Numbered from the stretch's first letter, positions 11,325 to 22,342 are shown. The stretch: 64,000 nt of DNA from Pseudeuparius sepicola (GCA_963920635.1 OY987298.1:58941949-59005948), one strand, 5' to 3'. Notes: generated from the sequence alone by a model not told the origin. Numbers and translations: made by a program.

Positions 11325-12883
11325 AATATCTATAATTCAGCCCTATTTGAGGGAGCGGCCACCCTTAGGTTTTTAGACATGGATTAAATACCTGTTCGGA
11401 GAAGTTCCCACCACAAATCAAGTGTAATCTCGCCTCGCGCCAAGGGTATCCGATTACGCCACAAGAGATTTTACTCAACTTTCTGTTTAAGCGGTTTAGA
11501 AGAAGCCCTAAGATTTGTATCAGGTGCAGTCGAGTCCGAGTGCAAAGAATATGAGACTAAAAAGCTAGTGCAATAAGTATTTTCAGATGTTGTGTTATTG
11601 TAGTTAAATATAAGATAACTTCATCTTAGTCCGTTCAATATTCCTAATAAAATAATGTATGTAACTACTAGATAAGCTTGTCTAATGCGTCCTACGCACG
11701 CTTTCAAATACATTATCTGTAACCACAGCGAAGAAATGCATAAAGACGTCTATTATTTCCGTTCCCCTTTTTCAGCAACTCCATCAGTAATTTTCCCACT
11801 ATACACTTAGGTATACATCTTCGTAGTTTAAGTGTTTTTGTGCCTAACAAGGTAGTTACATTCTTCATTCGATCTAAGTAAATACTTCAGTCTTAAGGAG
11901 AGGAAAGGAGTGGCAAGAATTTAGTCAAACAAAAGTAACATAAACGAAAAAATTCGGATAGATTCAGTTTAGTTTTATTGAAAAATACCAAATATCTGAC
12001 CATTTTCTTTTACGAGTAAACGGGATAAGTTTCTTACTTAAATATCAAAAAACAAATTGTAGGAAATCAAATGAGTTTTCCATGACTTATACTATTATTA
12101 AAAAATGATAAAATATTTTATTATCTTATATCGAATTTTGAAATAAATTATTTTCAAATATTAAATATTCCTTTAACTTCAACTTGTGGATCCTTGTTAA
12201 AATCAGTCATTACTGTATGGCATTTTTTTAAATTTCATACCGGTTTCTATGCAATTCTAATTTTAGACAATTTCCAAGTTATCTCAGAGAAATTATTAAA
12301 GTTTTATCTTGGGAAAATTCTTAACTACACCCTACACCGTAATCTGCCGAGACTTCGGTTTGTACGTAGGTACACTATAGAATAAGTACGCTTTAAGTCA
12401 AGATAGCAACACCTTCTTAATTCTATAATGTTCTAAACAATTTCGTTCGTTTGAAATATATATACAATTATACCAGCAATCAGGTTTCCCTCATTTTCTT
12501 TTTCCATTTTTTTACATTCCGACTTATAAGCTATTTTGCGGGAGAAAAGAAGTGGAGTTCCAATAATTAAATATACCTAAGCCTGTTCTCTACTTGTTTA
12601 TGAATATAAATCCTACGTTCATTCAAATGTGGGTTCACGGTATTGCTGCTAAATAGCTTTATCCGTGTGATTTACTAATTGTCCTACACTCACTGGGATT
12701 ACTACGGTTTTCTAGGGTTTTCCGTAGTACTTGAGCGAATGCTATCCTAGTTCTATCGGGAAAAAAATCGGCCCTAGCCGCAAATGGCAACGAAGACAAA
12801 ATAATAGTAATTGCCTCCCTCCCCCGCACAAGCATGTGGTTGCTTCTGAGGTACTCCTAGTTTGGAGTATTGTGAGGGTGAGA

Positions 12884-12915
<32 letters not shown>

Positions 12916-13415
12916 ATTTATGTTCGAAATCTTACTTATAGGCTACGTAAAAAAGAGATTATTTTGCAACTTCTACCGTAAAAGGCTCATGAAACGACCT
13001 TGTAAACCATTTTTAATTCAATCCAAATGCATTGATATTTTGAGGAGTTTTCAGTTCCATTATTTACTAGTGAACTTGACATGACAAAGATGACGAATAG
13101 AAGTTCCTTGTTAAGGAAGAGGGCTTACGAAAGACGCAGAGGTTGTTCGCTAATTTAGTATTTTCTGTGTCAACTTTGTCGCATATTAAAATTAATGAAG
13201 GATAGGTCACCCAACTCATAGACCTTTAATCTATGGGCCAACGCACAATTTTCATTCAGTCTGACACGTTGTCCTATGTTAACAACTGGGGTATAGATAT
13301 TTAGAACTTAAATTCTCAATATTGCCTAAAATAAGTGCTTTGTGTAAATTAGCCACAGCCACAGATTACTAGAAAATGTAACCACATTTTGAAACAGACG
13401 CCATGAATACACTTA
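11325..13415. other. AT-rich intergenic DNA, no gene seen
   Basis: Only short open frames were found. The 117-codon frame at 12731-13084 crosses the (ATT)n tract and has no recognisable domain. Confidence 0.55.
12883..12913 (+). repeat. (ATT)n microsatellite, about ten units
   Basis: Uninterrupted ATT trinucleotides follow GGGTGAGA and end at CAATTTATG. In the surrounding open frame this gives a run of Ile residues, a sign that the frame is not a gene. Confidence 0.95.
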
Positions 13416-14370
13416 GGTGGATTATCAAAAATGCAACCTTGAATTGCATAGGTATGATTCATTCAAGATTCATTAATTTGGCTAGATACTTATTAATTTG
13501 TAACACAAATCAATTATTCCCAAATCAATAAATGATGTTCAGATACACCTATACCATAATGCGCCTAATGCTCGACACCAATTAAGTCTAAACTCATTTG
13601 GCCATGGAGCGGAAATGCAAATCCCACACCGGCACGGCCCAAAATAAAAAAAATTAAGCAATCCATCCATGCAAACGCAGTCAGCCTTACCAAATTGATT
13701 CCGCTTATTGGTATGCTAACCAGTGGCGGTCCCAAGATATGGAGGCCTCTGTCAAATTGAGAAAGTGAGAAGTTTGAATAACGCGCTGTAGAAAAAAATA
13801 GTTGCAAAATTCACAGGGTTATTGGATTCCAGAGAATACTAAAAATAGATAATTATTGCTCACATTTTTAAAATACAAATAATCAGTTTTCATAAAACAG
13901 TTACTTAAAAAACCAATACAGGGTTTCTAATAAATAGGTATCCTTAGACAGTGTTTGGTAGTTTCGTTAAGATGCAAATTTTGTTTGTCTAAGAAATAAG
14001 AATTAGACAAGTTTCCCTATGCTAACTGGATGGGTATTTAAATCATAATTTTCTTAATATTAACCAAAACTGTTTGTGCAAATGGTAACAAGTCACCTTC
14101 TTAGCTTCTTAATCCTAAAAGCCAGACATTGGACAGGAACGTAGGTAACCATAGTTTTTTTAAGCAGCATCCACGCATACACTTATAGATTATCAAAAAT
14201 GCAACCTTGAGGTGCTGCATTGCATACAATCCGTACCATTCAATATTCATTAATTTAGCTAGACAATTACTAATTTGCAACACAAATCAATTATTCCGAT
14301 ATCAATCGATGATTCAATAATGATACGCCTTACCAAATTTTGCTAAGCGCATATGTCCATAGAGCGGAAA
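13416..14370 (+). repeat. Diverged direct repeat, two copies of about 180 bp
   Basis: Copy 1 (13416-13615) and copy 2 (14189-14370) share ATTATCAAAAATGCAACCTT, TTCATTAATTT, GCTAGA, AACACAAATCAATTATTCC and a final GAGCGGAAA, in the same order and orientation, with many differences between. A further shared word (GCATACACTTA or GAATACACTTA) precedes each. They could be two copies of an old short interspersed element or flanks of a decayed transposon. A CAGTGGCGG word, a typical hAT terminus, lies at 13721 between them. Confidence 0.6.
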
Positions 14371-15115
14371 AAACCCTGGCAATGGAATCACTACTTCCAC
14401 ATAACTCCTTTTAAATCCGTTATTTAATAATAAGTTCCAATATTCACACAAATTTCACAATGATTTTCATCTCCTTCTATATAATCATTCTCATTCTAGC
14501 AACTGAATTTCATTTCTGTATTATTATTATCATTAATTTGCGACATAATTTTTTAAATAAAACTTTTTAAAATTTATTTTTTAAAGAATTAGGATATTGG
14601 TTTAAGTATAAACAAAATTCATGATCATCGATTTTATTTAAATAAAGTAATTCAAATTGTTTGTAAAATTGCAGGCAGTTTGTAACATAAATTATTACAA
14701 CCAAGAAACAATGTAGATTTAAACCACCGAGAATATAAGACAAATTTAATGACGGAAACGCGCAATGGGGAGTTTCTCTGATATTATTTGTGCTGTGGTA
14801 ACATCCCCTGCAATTTCATTTTTTCTAAGTTCAAGTTATATACCTAATTTTGGAAAGAAGTAAATGAATGCCAATTTTACTAAATTTTAAAAAATATTTT
14901 ACATACATAATAATATTATAAATAGGTATCTACTTTGAAATTAGTTTAGTAGTGTAAACGACATTTTAGTCACGAGTGTAGAGTAGCGGAGCGATTGTCT
15001 AATAGAATGAGTGTATAGAGAAGTTTGTAAAACGTCTTGAATATAGAATATAAAATTCAACACGTGATAATCTAGGGATGCCCTGGAACAACATACCTGT
15101 TCTTTTTGTGGTTTA
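14371..15115. other. AT-rich intergenic DNA, no gene seen
   Basis: No open frame of note, no RNA gene and no repeat boundary recognised. Confidence 0.5.
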
Positions 15116-15841
15116 ACATACAGAGTGTCTCAGTTAAGAGTGAAACAACCTTATAACTTCTTTAATTTTTAATCGACCAAAACGAAATTTTTATCAAAGA
15201 TAGATGTCATTGTGACCTACTTATTTCCAAAAAAAGAGTTGCCTACTCCAAAGTCAAAGCCACCTGCGATGTCACAATTGAGGCTAAAAATCCGAAAATC
15301 ATATTAGGAATTTTTTTTTTCAAAAAAAATTACTAAAAGATGTTGTTCTGAATCGATCAAAAATTTTGTCAAAATCAAAAAATATTAAATAAAAAAAATT
15401 AAGTAAAAATTAAAAAAAAAATGTTTTGTAGCCTTTAATTTTATTTTGAAGTGATTACTTTTTGGAAACAACTGGCCTTCAAAATTTCCATGGCACACTT
15501 TTCTAAACGCTGAAAATTCTTAAATTGCTATTTTTGGACTTTAATTTTTTTATTTAATATTTTTTTATTTTAACAAAATTTTGGATTTAGGGTCCTGGAT
15601 CGATTCTGAACAACTTTTTTTAGTAATTTTTTTTTGGAAAAAAATATGCCTAGTATTATTTTCGGATTTTTAGCCTCGATTGTGATATCGCAGGTGGCTT
15701 TGACTTTGGAGTAGGCAACTAATTTTTTTGAAATAAGTAGGCCACAATGCCATCTACCTTTGGTAAAAATTTCGTTCTGGTCGGTTAAAAATGAAAGAAG
15801 ATATAAGGTTGTTTCATTCTTAAGTGAGACACTCTGTATGT
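15116..15841. mobile_element. Foldback element, ACATACAGAGTGTCTCA termini
   Basis: The left arm begins ACATACAGAGTGTCTCAGTT, and its reverse complement ends at 15841 (GAGACACTCTGTATGT). Arms of about 300 bp match closely, for example GTTGCCTACTCCAAAGTCAA and TTTTAGCCTCGATTGTGA on opposite strands. The terminus is a variant of the TACAGGGTG motif seen across the window. The 103-codon minus-strand frame at 15570-15881 is an arm of the palindrome and not a gene. Confidence 0.8.
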
Positions 15842-16027
15842 TCCGGTTCGTTTTAGATTGTGGCTTTGTCAATAAGTGCATGATCGGTTGCCTATGTCTA
15901 TTTCACTATGAAAGGTAAAAATCAAGACATAACGACACACAATCAAGTCGATCATTTCAATAAAAATTGTAGTATCTTAACTTTTGTCTTAAAACATTCG
16001 TTAGATAGGTACATTAAAATAGACTGA

Positions 16028-16149
16028 AAAGCCGACAACTGCACCTAACTTCAGTCCATGGTTATAAGAACTGCGTTGTCAATTTTAGCTCTTGGATTCG
16101 GAAGGTATTTAACCACGGACTGAACTTAGCTGAAGTAGTAGTCGGCTTT
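16028..16149. mobile_element. Palindromic MITE of about 122 bp
   Basis: AAAGCCGAC at the left and GTCGGCTTT at the right are inverted. The similarity continues through CTAACTTCAGTCCATGGTTA and TAACCACGGACTGAACTTAG. The short loop holds no gene. Flanking bases are A/T-rich and no target duplication was certain. Confidence 0.7.
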
Positions 16150-17772
16150 AAAGCGTGTCTAAAATGTCATTAAGCGCCATGCCATTTAAAAAAGTATATG
16201 AAATATAAATATTGTTGGACCCGCCACTGTGGCGCTCTATTGGTAAAGATGCGATTTTGGGCATCCCGGATAACTGTCTAATTGATGGACGACCAAGGCT
16301 GCATACGATTCAGTGATTAATGCGCTTCCTTTTACGGAGTAAATTTGAATAAACTGGCAAATCAAGGAATCGACCGATGCATATGTAGCGATGATTAGTC
16401 CCGCCTTATGGGGAAGCCGCATTGTGATTTCGGCACTTGTAACGAGCACTTTCGATTAAGGAGCACGTTCAGCAAATCCAGACTAATAAGAGGCACTATT
16501 TTTAGCCAGTGTCGAGACCGTTACTTCCGATTTTACGATTGCAATTGTAAACTCGAATTAGAAATATATGGGTCAGTGTGTTTACTAGGTAACCTGTGGG
16601 CGGCAGGCGTACCTCATTTTTCGTCAAGTGCGAATTCGGAACTGGATCTAAAGAACTCGAGCTATTTTTGTTCTAGAAAATTTTTACACTAAAAAAATGT
16701 CTTGTTGGAAAAACAATATTTTAAACAAAACGTTTCTATCAGTACCTTCCGAGGTAGGTACAAACGTCTGAACGTTTTCGAGTGAAAATGAGGCACTCAT
16801 TCGATATTAGATGTCGATTGGTTCACACATTGTTCTGTTATTTCCATACCTATATCGATATCGGAGAAACAAGGAGACCTCTGGAAGTAAAATCGACCAA
16901 ACGCACGAAGCATATACTCATAAGGGGCACCTTAAGGCGATCCTTAAGGTAACATAGGAGGTATATTTATGTTTATCACAACAAATGATTGCGAAATGAA
17001 GGAGAGTGTCATAAAGTCGTTTCTTCTTAGAGTAACCCAAATTGGTTGTCCGCGTACGGTATCTCCATATTCGGGATAGAAAAGAAAAACAGGCCACCCA
17101 TTCGTTCCGTTCCCGTCCAATTTTTTGAGAAAACTTCAATTGAGCTTCAAAATTATTTCTAACTTTATTTGTTTCGGCTTCACAGCCGGGTGAAACTGTA
17201 CCGGGTGAAACTGTACCGCCCGATTTCTATTTGCTATAGTCTCTATCTGAAGAGTTTTAACTCTGTCATTTTATTTCGGCGGCATTGCTCATTTGCTGTA
17301 GATAGGTATAGTCCAAAGCACGAAAGAAAACGTTTCTAAAGAATGCGGGCAGAGTTGCGAGATTTCCTATAAGAGTAGTCGTTATTTATTGGCGAATACA
17401 AGTTTTATCATATTGAAGCCGAATTTCTGAACTCTGTTATATCGAAAAAATAAAGCTCGCATCACGGACCACTTACCAATTTTTGTTTATCATTTATTTT
17501 TAACGCGGTGTGATAAATCACCTATTATATTTTTTTCAACATCGTCGCGTCTACCATCGCCTTTGAAATACGGCAACACAGCACTTCTACCAAGCAGTCG
17601 GCTGACAAAAGCAGTTGGCCAACGCGTTTTGTGCCTGTTTCTATAGTACGTAAAGTTAACTGCGTATTTGGTCTACCACACAGACCTCATTTTTTAGGCC
17701 GCTGGCAAGTTTTTTCCGCCGGCTCAGAGAGGTCACTGGCGTTTCGTATGTTCGGGAGTTAACGTGTGCAAA
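16150..17772. other. Intergenic DNA, no gene seen
   Basis: Frames at 16237-16449, 16408-16692 and 16918-17139 lack any recognisable domain. The first two overlap on opposite strands. A GGGTGAAACTGTACC word is repeated at 17188-17217. Position 16221-16229 (CCGCCACTG) could be a lone hAT end. Confidence 0.45.
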
Positions 17773-17853
17773 ATGAATAAACAGGGAAGAACATTGCATT
17801 CTCAAGCACGAGAAATAATTGCCAATGTTATAAGGGTTTGCCTTCCTCCATAG
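17773..17853 (+). pseudogene. N-terminal stub of a DDE-transposon protein
   Basis: A 26-codon frame starts with ATG at 17773 and reads MNKQGRTLHSQAREIIANVI, then stops. The opening R-x-L-x-S-x-A-R-E-I-I-x-N-V-I resembles the N-terminus of a common insect transposon family whose DDE proteins begin this way before a helix-turn-helix. That resemblance is from memory of the family, not a search. The rest of the gene is missing, and DNA to 18430 is AT-rich with no further match. Confidence 0.4.
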
Positions 17854-18435
17854 TCTAAGGCATCACCGTTAAGACTAATAATAACAATAAATTAAATAAC
17901 AATTATATGAAAATTAAGTCAATGAGTTACACAAAATTGAGCTACGCCCCTGAACTGTGACTAATTCTATAATGATTGCCAGTTCTTTCCCCTTACGTCG
18001 CACGCATTCTGCCGTAAGGAGGACTATACTAGGGTAGAGACCTGTCAGTTTTAATAGACAACTGGAAATAATGCAGTCCAAGAAAACAACTGATGCGGAG
18101 TCCAAAATGGAATCCGAGGGAATGCTTGGTTGGTAAGCAGTTTGTATTATAATTTTGCATAGATTTGATTTAGGTAGTTTAGAGCGTTTCGTCGTAAAAC
18201 TTGTAGTTTTGTTTTATATTATTGCGTTTCTATTTTGTAATAAGTGTATATAAACATTAGTTGCTGTTGGCGTCACCTAATTACATAATAATATTGTATT
18301 GTTACTGATAATGGCAAATAGCAACTCCCTATACATCTATAATTAAAATACGAGAGGTGTATCCGTAACCACTCCTGGCTCCTAACAAGATTTATAGTTA
18401 TTGATTCTGTTGTTGTTTGCTTAATTACTTACTGA

Positions 18436-18702
18436 AACCGCAGACGGTCAGGAGAGTATCGAGAATACCAAAAAGCACAAAGCGTATACCCCAAAGGCAG
18501 CAGCTCTAAGACCGGTGGCCCGCCTCTTTGTCTTTGTTCTTCGACAAAAAAAGCGAAGGAATTTTCGGCTTACTCGCTCAATCCAGGCGAATCTGTTTTT
18601 GCAAGGCGGCGAAGTTCAGGACATCCCCGCCTGCTGCGTGACGAGCAAAAACTATCGAAAATAGCCAGCCGCTATACCGTTGAAGAAACAAAGGCAGAAA
18701 TT
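18436..18702 (+). other. Unrecognised open frame of about 88 codons without ATG
   Basis: An open stretch more GC-rich than its surroundings runs from after a TGA at 18433 to TAA at 18700-18702. It contains EEYREYQKA-like and RRRSSGHPRLLRDEQKLSKI text and is rich in basic residues. CAG at 18441-18443 could be a splice acceptor. It ends ten bases before the mariner-like element begins. I do not recognise it. It may be an exon, or coding sequence of a decayed transposon linked to the stub at 17773. Confidence 0.25.
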
Positions 18703-18711
18703 TAAGAAGGG

Positions 18712-20955
18712 CAGGGTGGCCCATCCAAGCGGAAAAAGTGTGCTACGTGGAGACACGTTAACATAAAATCATCATTCAAAAAATGAGATTGTAGTAAAAA
18801 TTAAGGGGAATCCGAGGGTGTACCCTAATTTTGTATACGGAAGTCGGTAAAAAAGTTATCGCGAAAAAACATTTTTTGCAAAATAAAAAAATATTTTTTT
18901 ACCTACACATCCATTAGAGAACCTTTAAGTAGTATTCCCGAATATTAAGTTTTTTAATATAACTTCCGGTTATAGCGGAAATGAAAGTGTTTTTCTCTAT
19001 TTTACAACTTACACATTTCTCTTAACCATCACAGGATTCCTTTTTTAATTCTGAATCCAACGATATCCAACCGTTTCCGAGATATTTATCAGAGAAGCTC
19101 CATCAAACTAGATACATGGTCTCATGGTCGGTGTCTGATGTTCGATCTGAGTAGGCCAAACAATAAAACCAAATTTATGACAAATCAAGTCAGCCATGAT
19201 AATAAAACTGACAAGCGAGTAGGCTGAATGATAAAGTGGCTAATAGCCATTCAACTGCATTCAACTTAATTAAAAATCTCGTGGAAATTATGAAACATTT
19301 ATTATTTTTACTACTGTCATATTTATTATAACAACAATATGATTAGTTATTAAAAATTAGTTAGAAGTTCATTTACATTAAATGTTCAAAATGGTTTCCA
19401 TTATTATTTACACATATCCTAAGTCTTTTTAAGAAATTTTTTCGGACATTTTCAAAGATTAAGGGACGATTGTTTAAACTATCAATTTCTAATTTTACTC
19501 GTCTTTTAATCTCCTCAACATTTTCGGAACGGTTCTTATAAACTTTATTTTTTAAATGCCCCCACAATAAAAAATCCAAGGGGGTTAAATCTGGACTACG
19601 TGGCGGCCACCTTATCGTTCCATGTTTACCAATCCAATTTTCAAACGAATTGTTCAAAAATTCCGTTATGGGCCCACAGTTATGGAAGGAAGCGCCATCT
19701 TGCTGCCATATTAATTGTCTTTCTTGGAGTTGGTTAAGAAAAATTAATGGCAACTGGTCAAAGTATTGTTCCAATTCGTTCTGGATTAAATGTAGGTATT
19801 TCCTACCTGTCATACTTCCTGAATAAAATAGAGGGCCCATTATAAAATTTCCCACAATTCCGCACCAAACACCCACGGAATTTCTGCCGGATTTCACAAC
19901 TTCACGAAATGCCCGTGGATTGTCAACGGACCAAAATATACTATTTTTCCGGTTGTATATTCCCGCCGTTGTAAATGTAGCTTCATGGGACCAAATAATT
20001 TGTTTAAAAAATCCAGCTCCACCTCCACCTCTTGCAAAATAAAAGTTTAACATTGTTTGACAATATTCCAGTCTTCTTGCAGCATCTCCAGGGAATAGCC
20101 TTTGAACAGGTAATATTTTGAAGGCTTTAAATTTGCTTAATTTCATTACCCTTTGTATTGTAGACCGGGGAATTTGTAAGTCTCTCGCTGCATCTCTCTG
20201 AGATTTTTCGTTATTTCTTCTGAAATAATTTAAAATTCGTTCTCTCTCGTCCTCACTAATTCTAAACCCTTTTTTTCTCTTGCTAATCACAATTCCTGTC
20301 GATCTGAATCTTCGATACAGCTTACATATAAATGAAGCACTCGGAACATTTCTATTTGGATATTTACGAGAATACTCCCTCAAAGTTTCTACGTATCTTT
20401 TATCATTTTTGATGAAGATCTCTAAAATATCACAGCATTCTTCTTTCAAAAACATTTTTTAAACTGCAACTACTAACAGCTTCAGCAACAACATTTTAGA
20501 CTAATCTGACACGTAAATAGAAACATTGAATTGACAGCCTACTCGCTTGTCAGTTTTATTATCATGGCTGACTTGATTTGTCATAAATTTGGTTTCATTG
20601 TTTGGCCTATTCAGATCGAACATCAGACACCGACCATGAGACCATGTATCTAGTTTGATGGAGCTTCTCTGATAAATATCTCGGAAATGGTTGGAGATAA
20701 ATAGGTCAAATTATATATCGTTGGATTCAGAATTAAAAAAGGAATCCTGTGATGGTTAAGAGAAATGTGTATGTTGTAAAATAGGGAAAACCACTTTCAT
20801 TTCCGCTATAACCGGAAGTTATATTAAAAAACTGAATATTCGGGAATACTACTTAAAGGTTCTCTAATGGATGTGTAGGTAAAAAAATATTTTTTTATTT
20901 TGCAAAAATGGTGAAAAACCAAATATGTTGCTTTTTTGGATAGCCCATTCAATTT
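18712..20955 (-). mobile_element. Tc1/mariner-like transposon with about 360-bp inverted arms
   Basis: The arms at 18871-19226 and 20535-20909 match at roughly 97% by eye, with one indel of about 26 bp (AATTTGACCTATTTATC-like text is only in the right arm). Beyond them the left end reads CAGGGTGGCCCATCCAAG (18712-18729), and the right end contains the partly matching TTGGATAGCCCATT (20936-20949), which suggests the true termini. The left side then carries about 100 extra bases. The transposase lies between the arms on the minus strand. A clean TA duplication was not visible, so the outer ends are approximate. Confidence 0.82.
19373..20455 (-). CDS. Mariner-like transposase, 360 aa, first catalytic Asp replaced by His
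   Basis: A full-length uninterrupted frame of the Tc1/mariner superfamily, whose enzymes cut and paste their own element in the nucleus. Residues 1-115 form the two-part helix-turn-helix DNA-binding region (for example SQRDAARDLQIPRSTIQRVM, 85-104). The catalytic core shows IIWSHEATF (153-161), IWQQDGASFH (249-258) and RSPDLTPLDFLLWGHLK (286-302). Family members have SDEATF, so the first catalytic Asp should be residue 157, where a CAT codon (19985-19987) gives His. D253 is intact. The third acid is D289 (35 residues between) or D294 (40 between). A GGGG run (143-146) comes from a small CCA/CCT repeat. The start is the first ATG after an in-frame stop region. The frame is intact, yet the protein is probably catalytically dead. 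Confidence 0.9.
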   Translation of the reverse strand: MFLKEECCDILEIFIKNDKRYVETLREYSRKYPNRNVPSASFICKLYRRFRSTGIVISKRKKGFRISEDERERILNYFRRNNEKSQRDAARDLQIPRSTIQRVMKLSKFKAFKILPVQRLFPGDAARRLEYCQTMLNFYFARGGGGAGFFKQIIWSHEATFTTAGIYNRKNSIFWSVDNPRAFREVVKSGRNSVGVWCGIVGNFIMGPLFYSGSMTGRKYLHLIQNELEQYFDQLPLIFLNQLQERQLIWQQDGASFHNCGPITEFLNNSFENWIGKHGTIRWPPRSPDLTPLDFLLWGHLKNKVYKNRSENVEEIKRRVKLEIDSLNNRPLIFENVRKNFLKRLRICVNNNGNHFEHLM

Positions 20956-21195
20956 GGAACAAAAAGCGCCTCTTGGAATTTTTTATATCTGGTACAGTTT
21001 CTTCTTAATTTCGGATTTTTTAAACTAGTGCCAGGGCGATTATGCTGGCATTTAAAATAAAATTGTTTGTATCTACGCCGTCTGGTCATCTGAACAGGGC
21101 CAAATTAATGCACAACCCATAATATGTACAAAATTTGGTCGGAATTCCTAAACGGGCTCAAAAGAAATTAAAAAAATATATGTCATTTTTGTAAA

Positions 21196-21247
21196 AGTAG
21201 CGGTGAGATGTAGAAGACTTCGGCGTCTTCTACATCTCACCGCTACT
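21196..21247. repeat. Perfect hairpin, 23-bp stem and 6-nt loop
   Basis: AGTAGCGGTGAGATGTAGAA begins the left stem (21196-21218). Its exact reverse complement fills 21225-21247, around the loop TTCGGC. All 23 pairs are Watson-Crick. It stands 50 bp before the tRNA-like sequence. It is too short for a typical animal pre-miRNA and has no rho-independent role in a eukaryote. Template switching during replication is a likely origin. Confidence 0.95.
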
Positions 21248-21295
21248 AACTATATATCAATTGGAATAAATAACACCTAGCTGATGGTACACTTA

Positions 21296-21368
21296 TCTCC
21301 GGTAGCTTAGTTGGTTAAAGTGCCTACGGCCACAGTAGGAGTCCCGGGTTCAAGTCCCGGCTGGAGTG
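21296..21368 (+). tRNA. tRNA-like sequence, CCA (Trp-type) anticodon, probably pseudogene or SINE head
   Basis: A 73-nt cloverleaf folds: acceptor 21296-21302/21361-21367 (six pairs with one G-U, pair 1-72 T-T mismatched), D stem GCTT/AAGT, anticodon stem CCTAC/GTAGG with loop GGCCACA, and T stem CCGGG/CCCGG with loop TTCAAGT. Internal promoter boxes are good: box A TAGCTTAGTTGG and box B GGTTCAAGTCC. Anticodon position 34-36 reads CCA, but position 33 is G, not the near-universal T, and 1-72 is unpaired. A working tRNA-Trp is therefore unlikely. A 7-T run (21371-21377) follows, which could end a pol III transcript. ATATCAATTG (21254-21263) and CAATTGATAT (21378-21387) bracket it as an inverted repeat. 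Confidence 0.6.
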
Positions 21369-21387
21369 CATTTTTTTCAATTGATAT

Positions 21388-21815
21388 CCTTTACCTGATA
21401 TGCCACTAAACATAATTTATTATTAATAAAAATAATCATCGAATATTGTCCTAAAATATGTAGTACGAGTATGTACTTTGTAATTCGCCTTTTTTTAACA
21501 TTATATATAGATCTAGCCATAATTACAATTGTAATAATAATTGCAGTTTATTACATAGGATATACCTATCAAAAAATTCTATGAAGTGATCCTCCCTTCC
21601 ATGATAATGTTGTCTTGTGTTCCTTTTGAATGCACTTTCTAATATTTGTTAAAATTGGCTTTCCTAAATTTAAAGTCTAACCTTTTCTTGTCCTATTTTT
21701 ATTTGGCGTGTCTTTATTTTTTTTATAATAAAGTTTTCCTTTCCTTGCAACTTCTATTTTTAACTTCTTGTTTTCTTGTAATTTGTATGCTGTTTTCCAA
21801 ATAATTTAGGAGATC
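21388..21815. other. AT-rich DNA between the tRNA-like cassette and the hAT element
   Basis: No gene or repeat boundary recognised. The stretch ends in the hAT target-site duplication AGGAGATC. Confidence 0.5.
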
Positions 21816-22198
21816 CAGGGCCGGATTAACACTAAGGACAACAAGGCCCGGGCCTGGGGCGACAAACTTTACGGGGCGGCAATTTACCAAACTGTATGTT
21901 GTTTAGAAAATTCCCATGGTGAACCACCCGGTACAGCCAATATTTTTTGTATTATTGTTAAGCTTTCACAGTTTTATAATAATTTATATCATAACTAATT
22001 TAAAATCTATTGGTGCGCAGAGCGCCTAATCTGTTTTGTAAGATAACTCGAATTTATAAAAGCATTGGGTGCAGGACGCGGGCAGCATAAGTCCGCGAAA
22101 TCGATCAACCCTTGAATCTTGAATCACTGAAATCATCGAAAAGTGCTCACTTTTAAGGAAAAACAAACTGCAAGCCGTTTTTCCCATTGTGGATATGG

Positions 22199-22342
22199 CG
22201 CAGAAGGTTCTCGGCTCTCAAATGGATGAAATCATATTTACGTTCAACACTAGGACAAGAAAAATTAAATGCACTTGTGATATTATCCATTGAGCACCAG
22301 TTGCTGCAGTCATTGGAATGTTCTGACTTAATAAAAAAATAA
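22199..22342 (+). pseudogene. hAT transposase C-terminal (dimerisation) domain remnant
   Basis: The frame reads WMKSYLRSTLGQEKLNALVI, LSIEHQLLQSLECSDLIKK and a TAA stop at 22340-22342. The pattern SYLRSTxGQExLNxLxxLSIEHxL is the signature of the C-terminal hAT dimerisation domain of insect ZMYM-like transposases. The upstream catalytic part has been deleted: sequence before 22199 to the left terminus is under 400 bp and not convincingly coding. An overlapping 105-codon frame on the other strand is a shadow. Being in the same strand sense as the element confirms this as its own gene. Confidence 0.85.

Noticed and set aside
15570..15881. 103-codon minus-strand open frame
   Set aside because: It is an arm of the 15116-15841 palindrome and has no domain; its length follows from AT-rich repeat sequence.
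13721..16229. Pair of hAT-like ends, CAGTGGCGG at 13721 and CCGCCACTG at 16221
   Set aside because: The 8-bp flanks (ATGCTAAC and TGGCGCTC) do not match, and inward similarity stops after a few bases, so they are not called as one element.
16230..16330. tRNA-like start (TGGCGCTCTATTGGTAAAGA)
   Set aside because: No anticodon stem or T-arm could be paired, and box B is absent.
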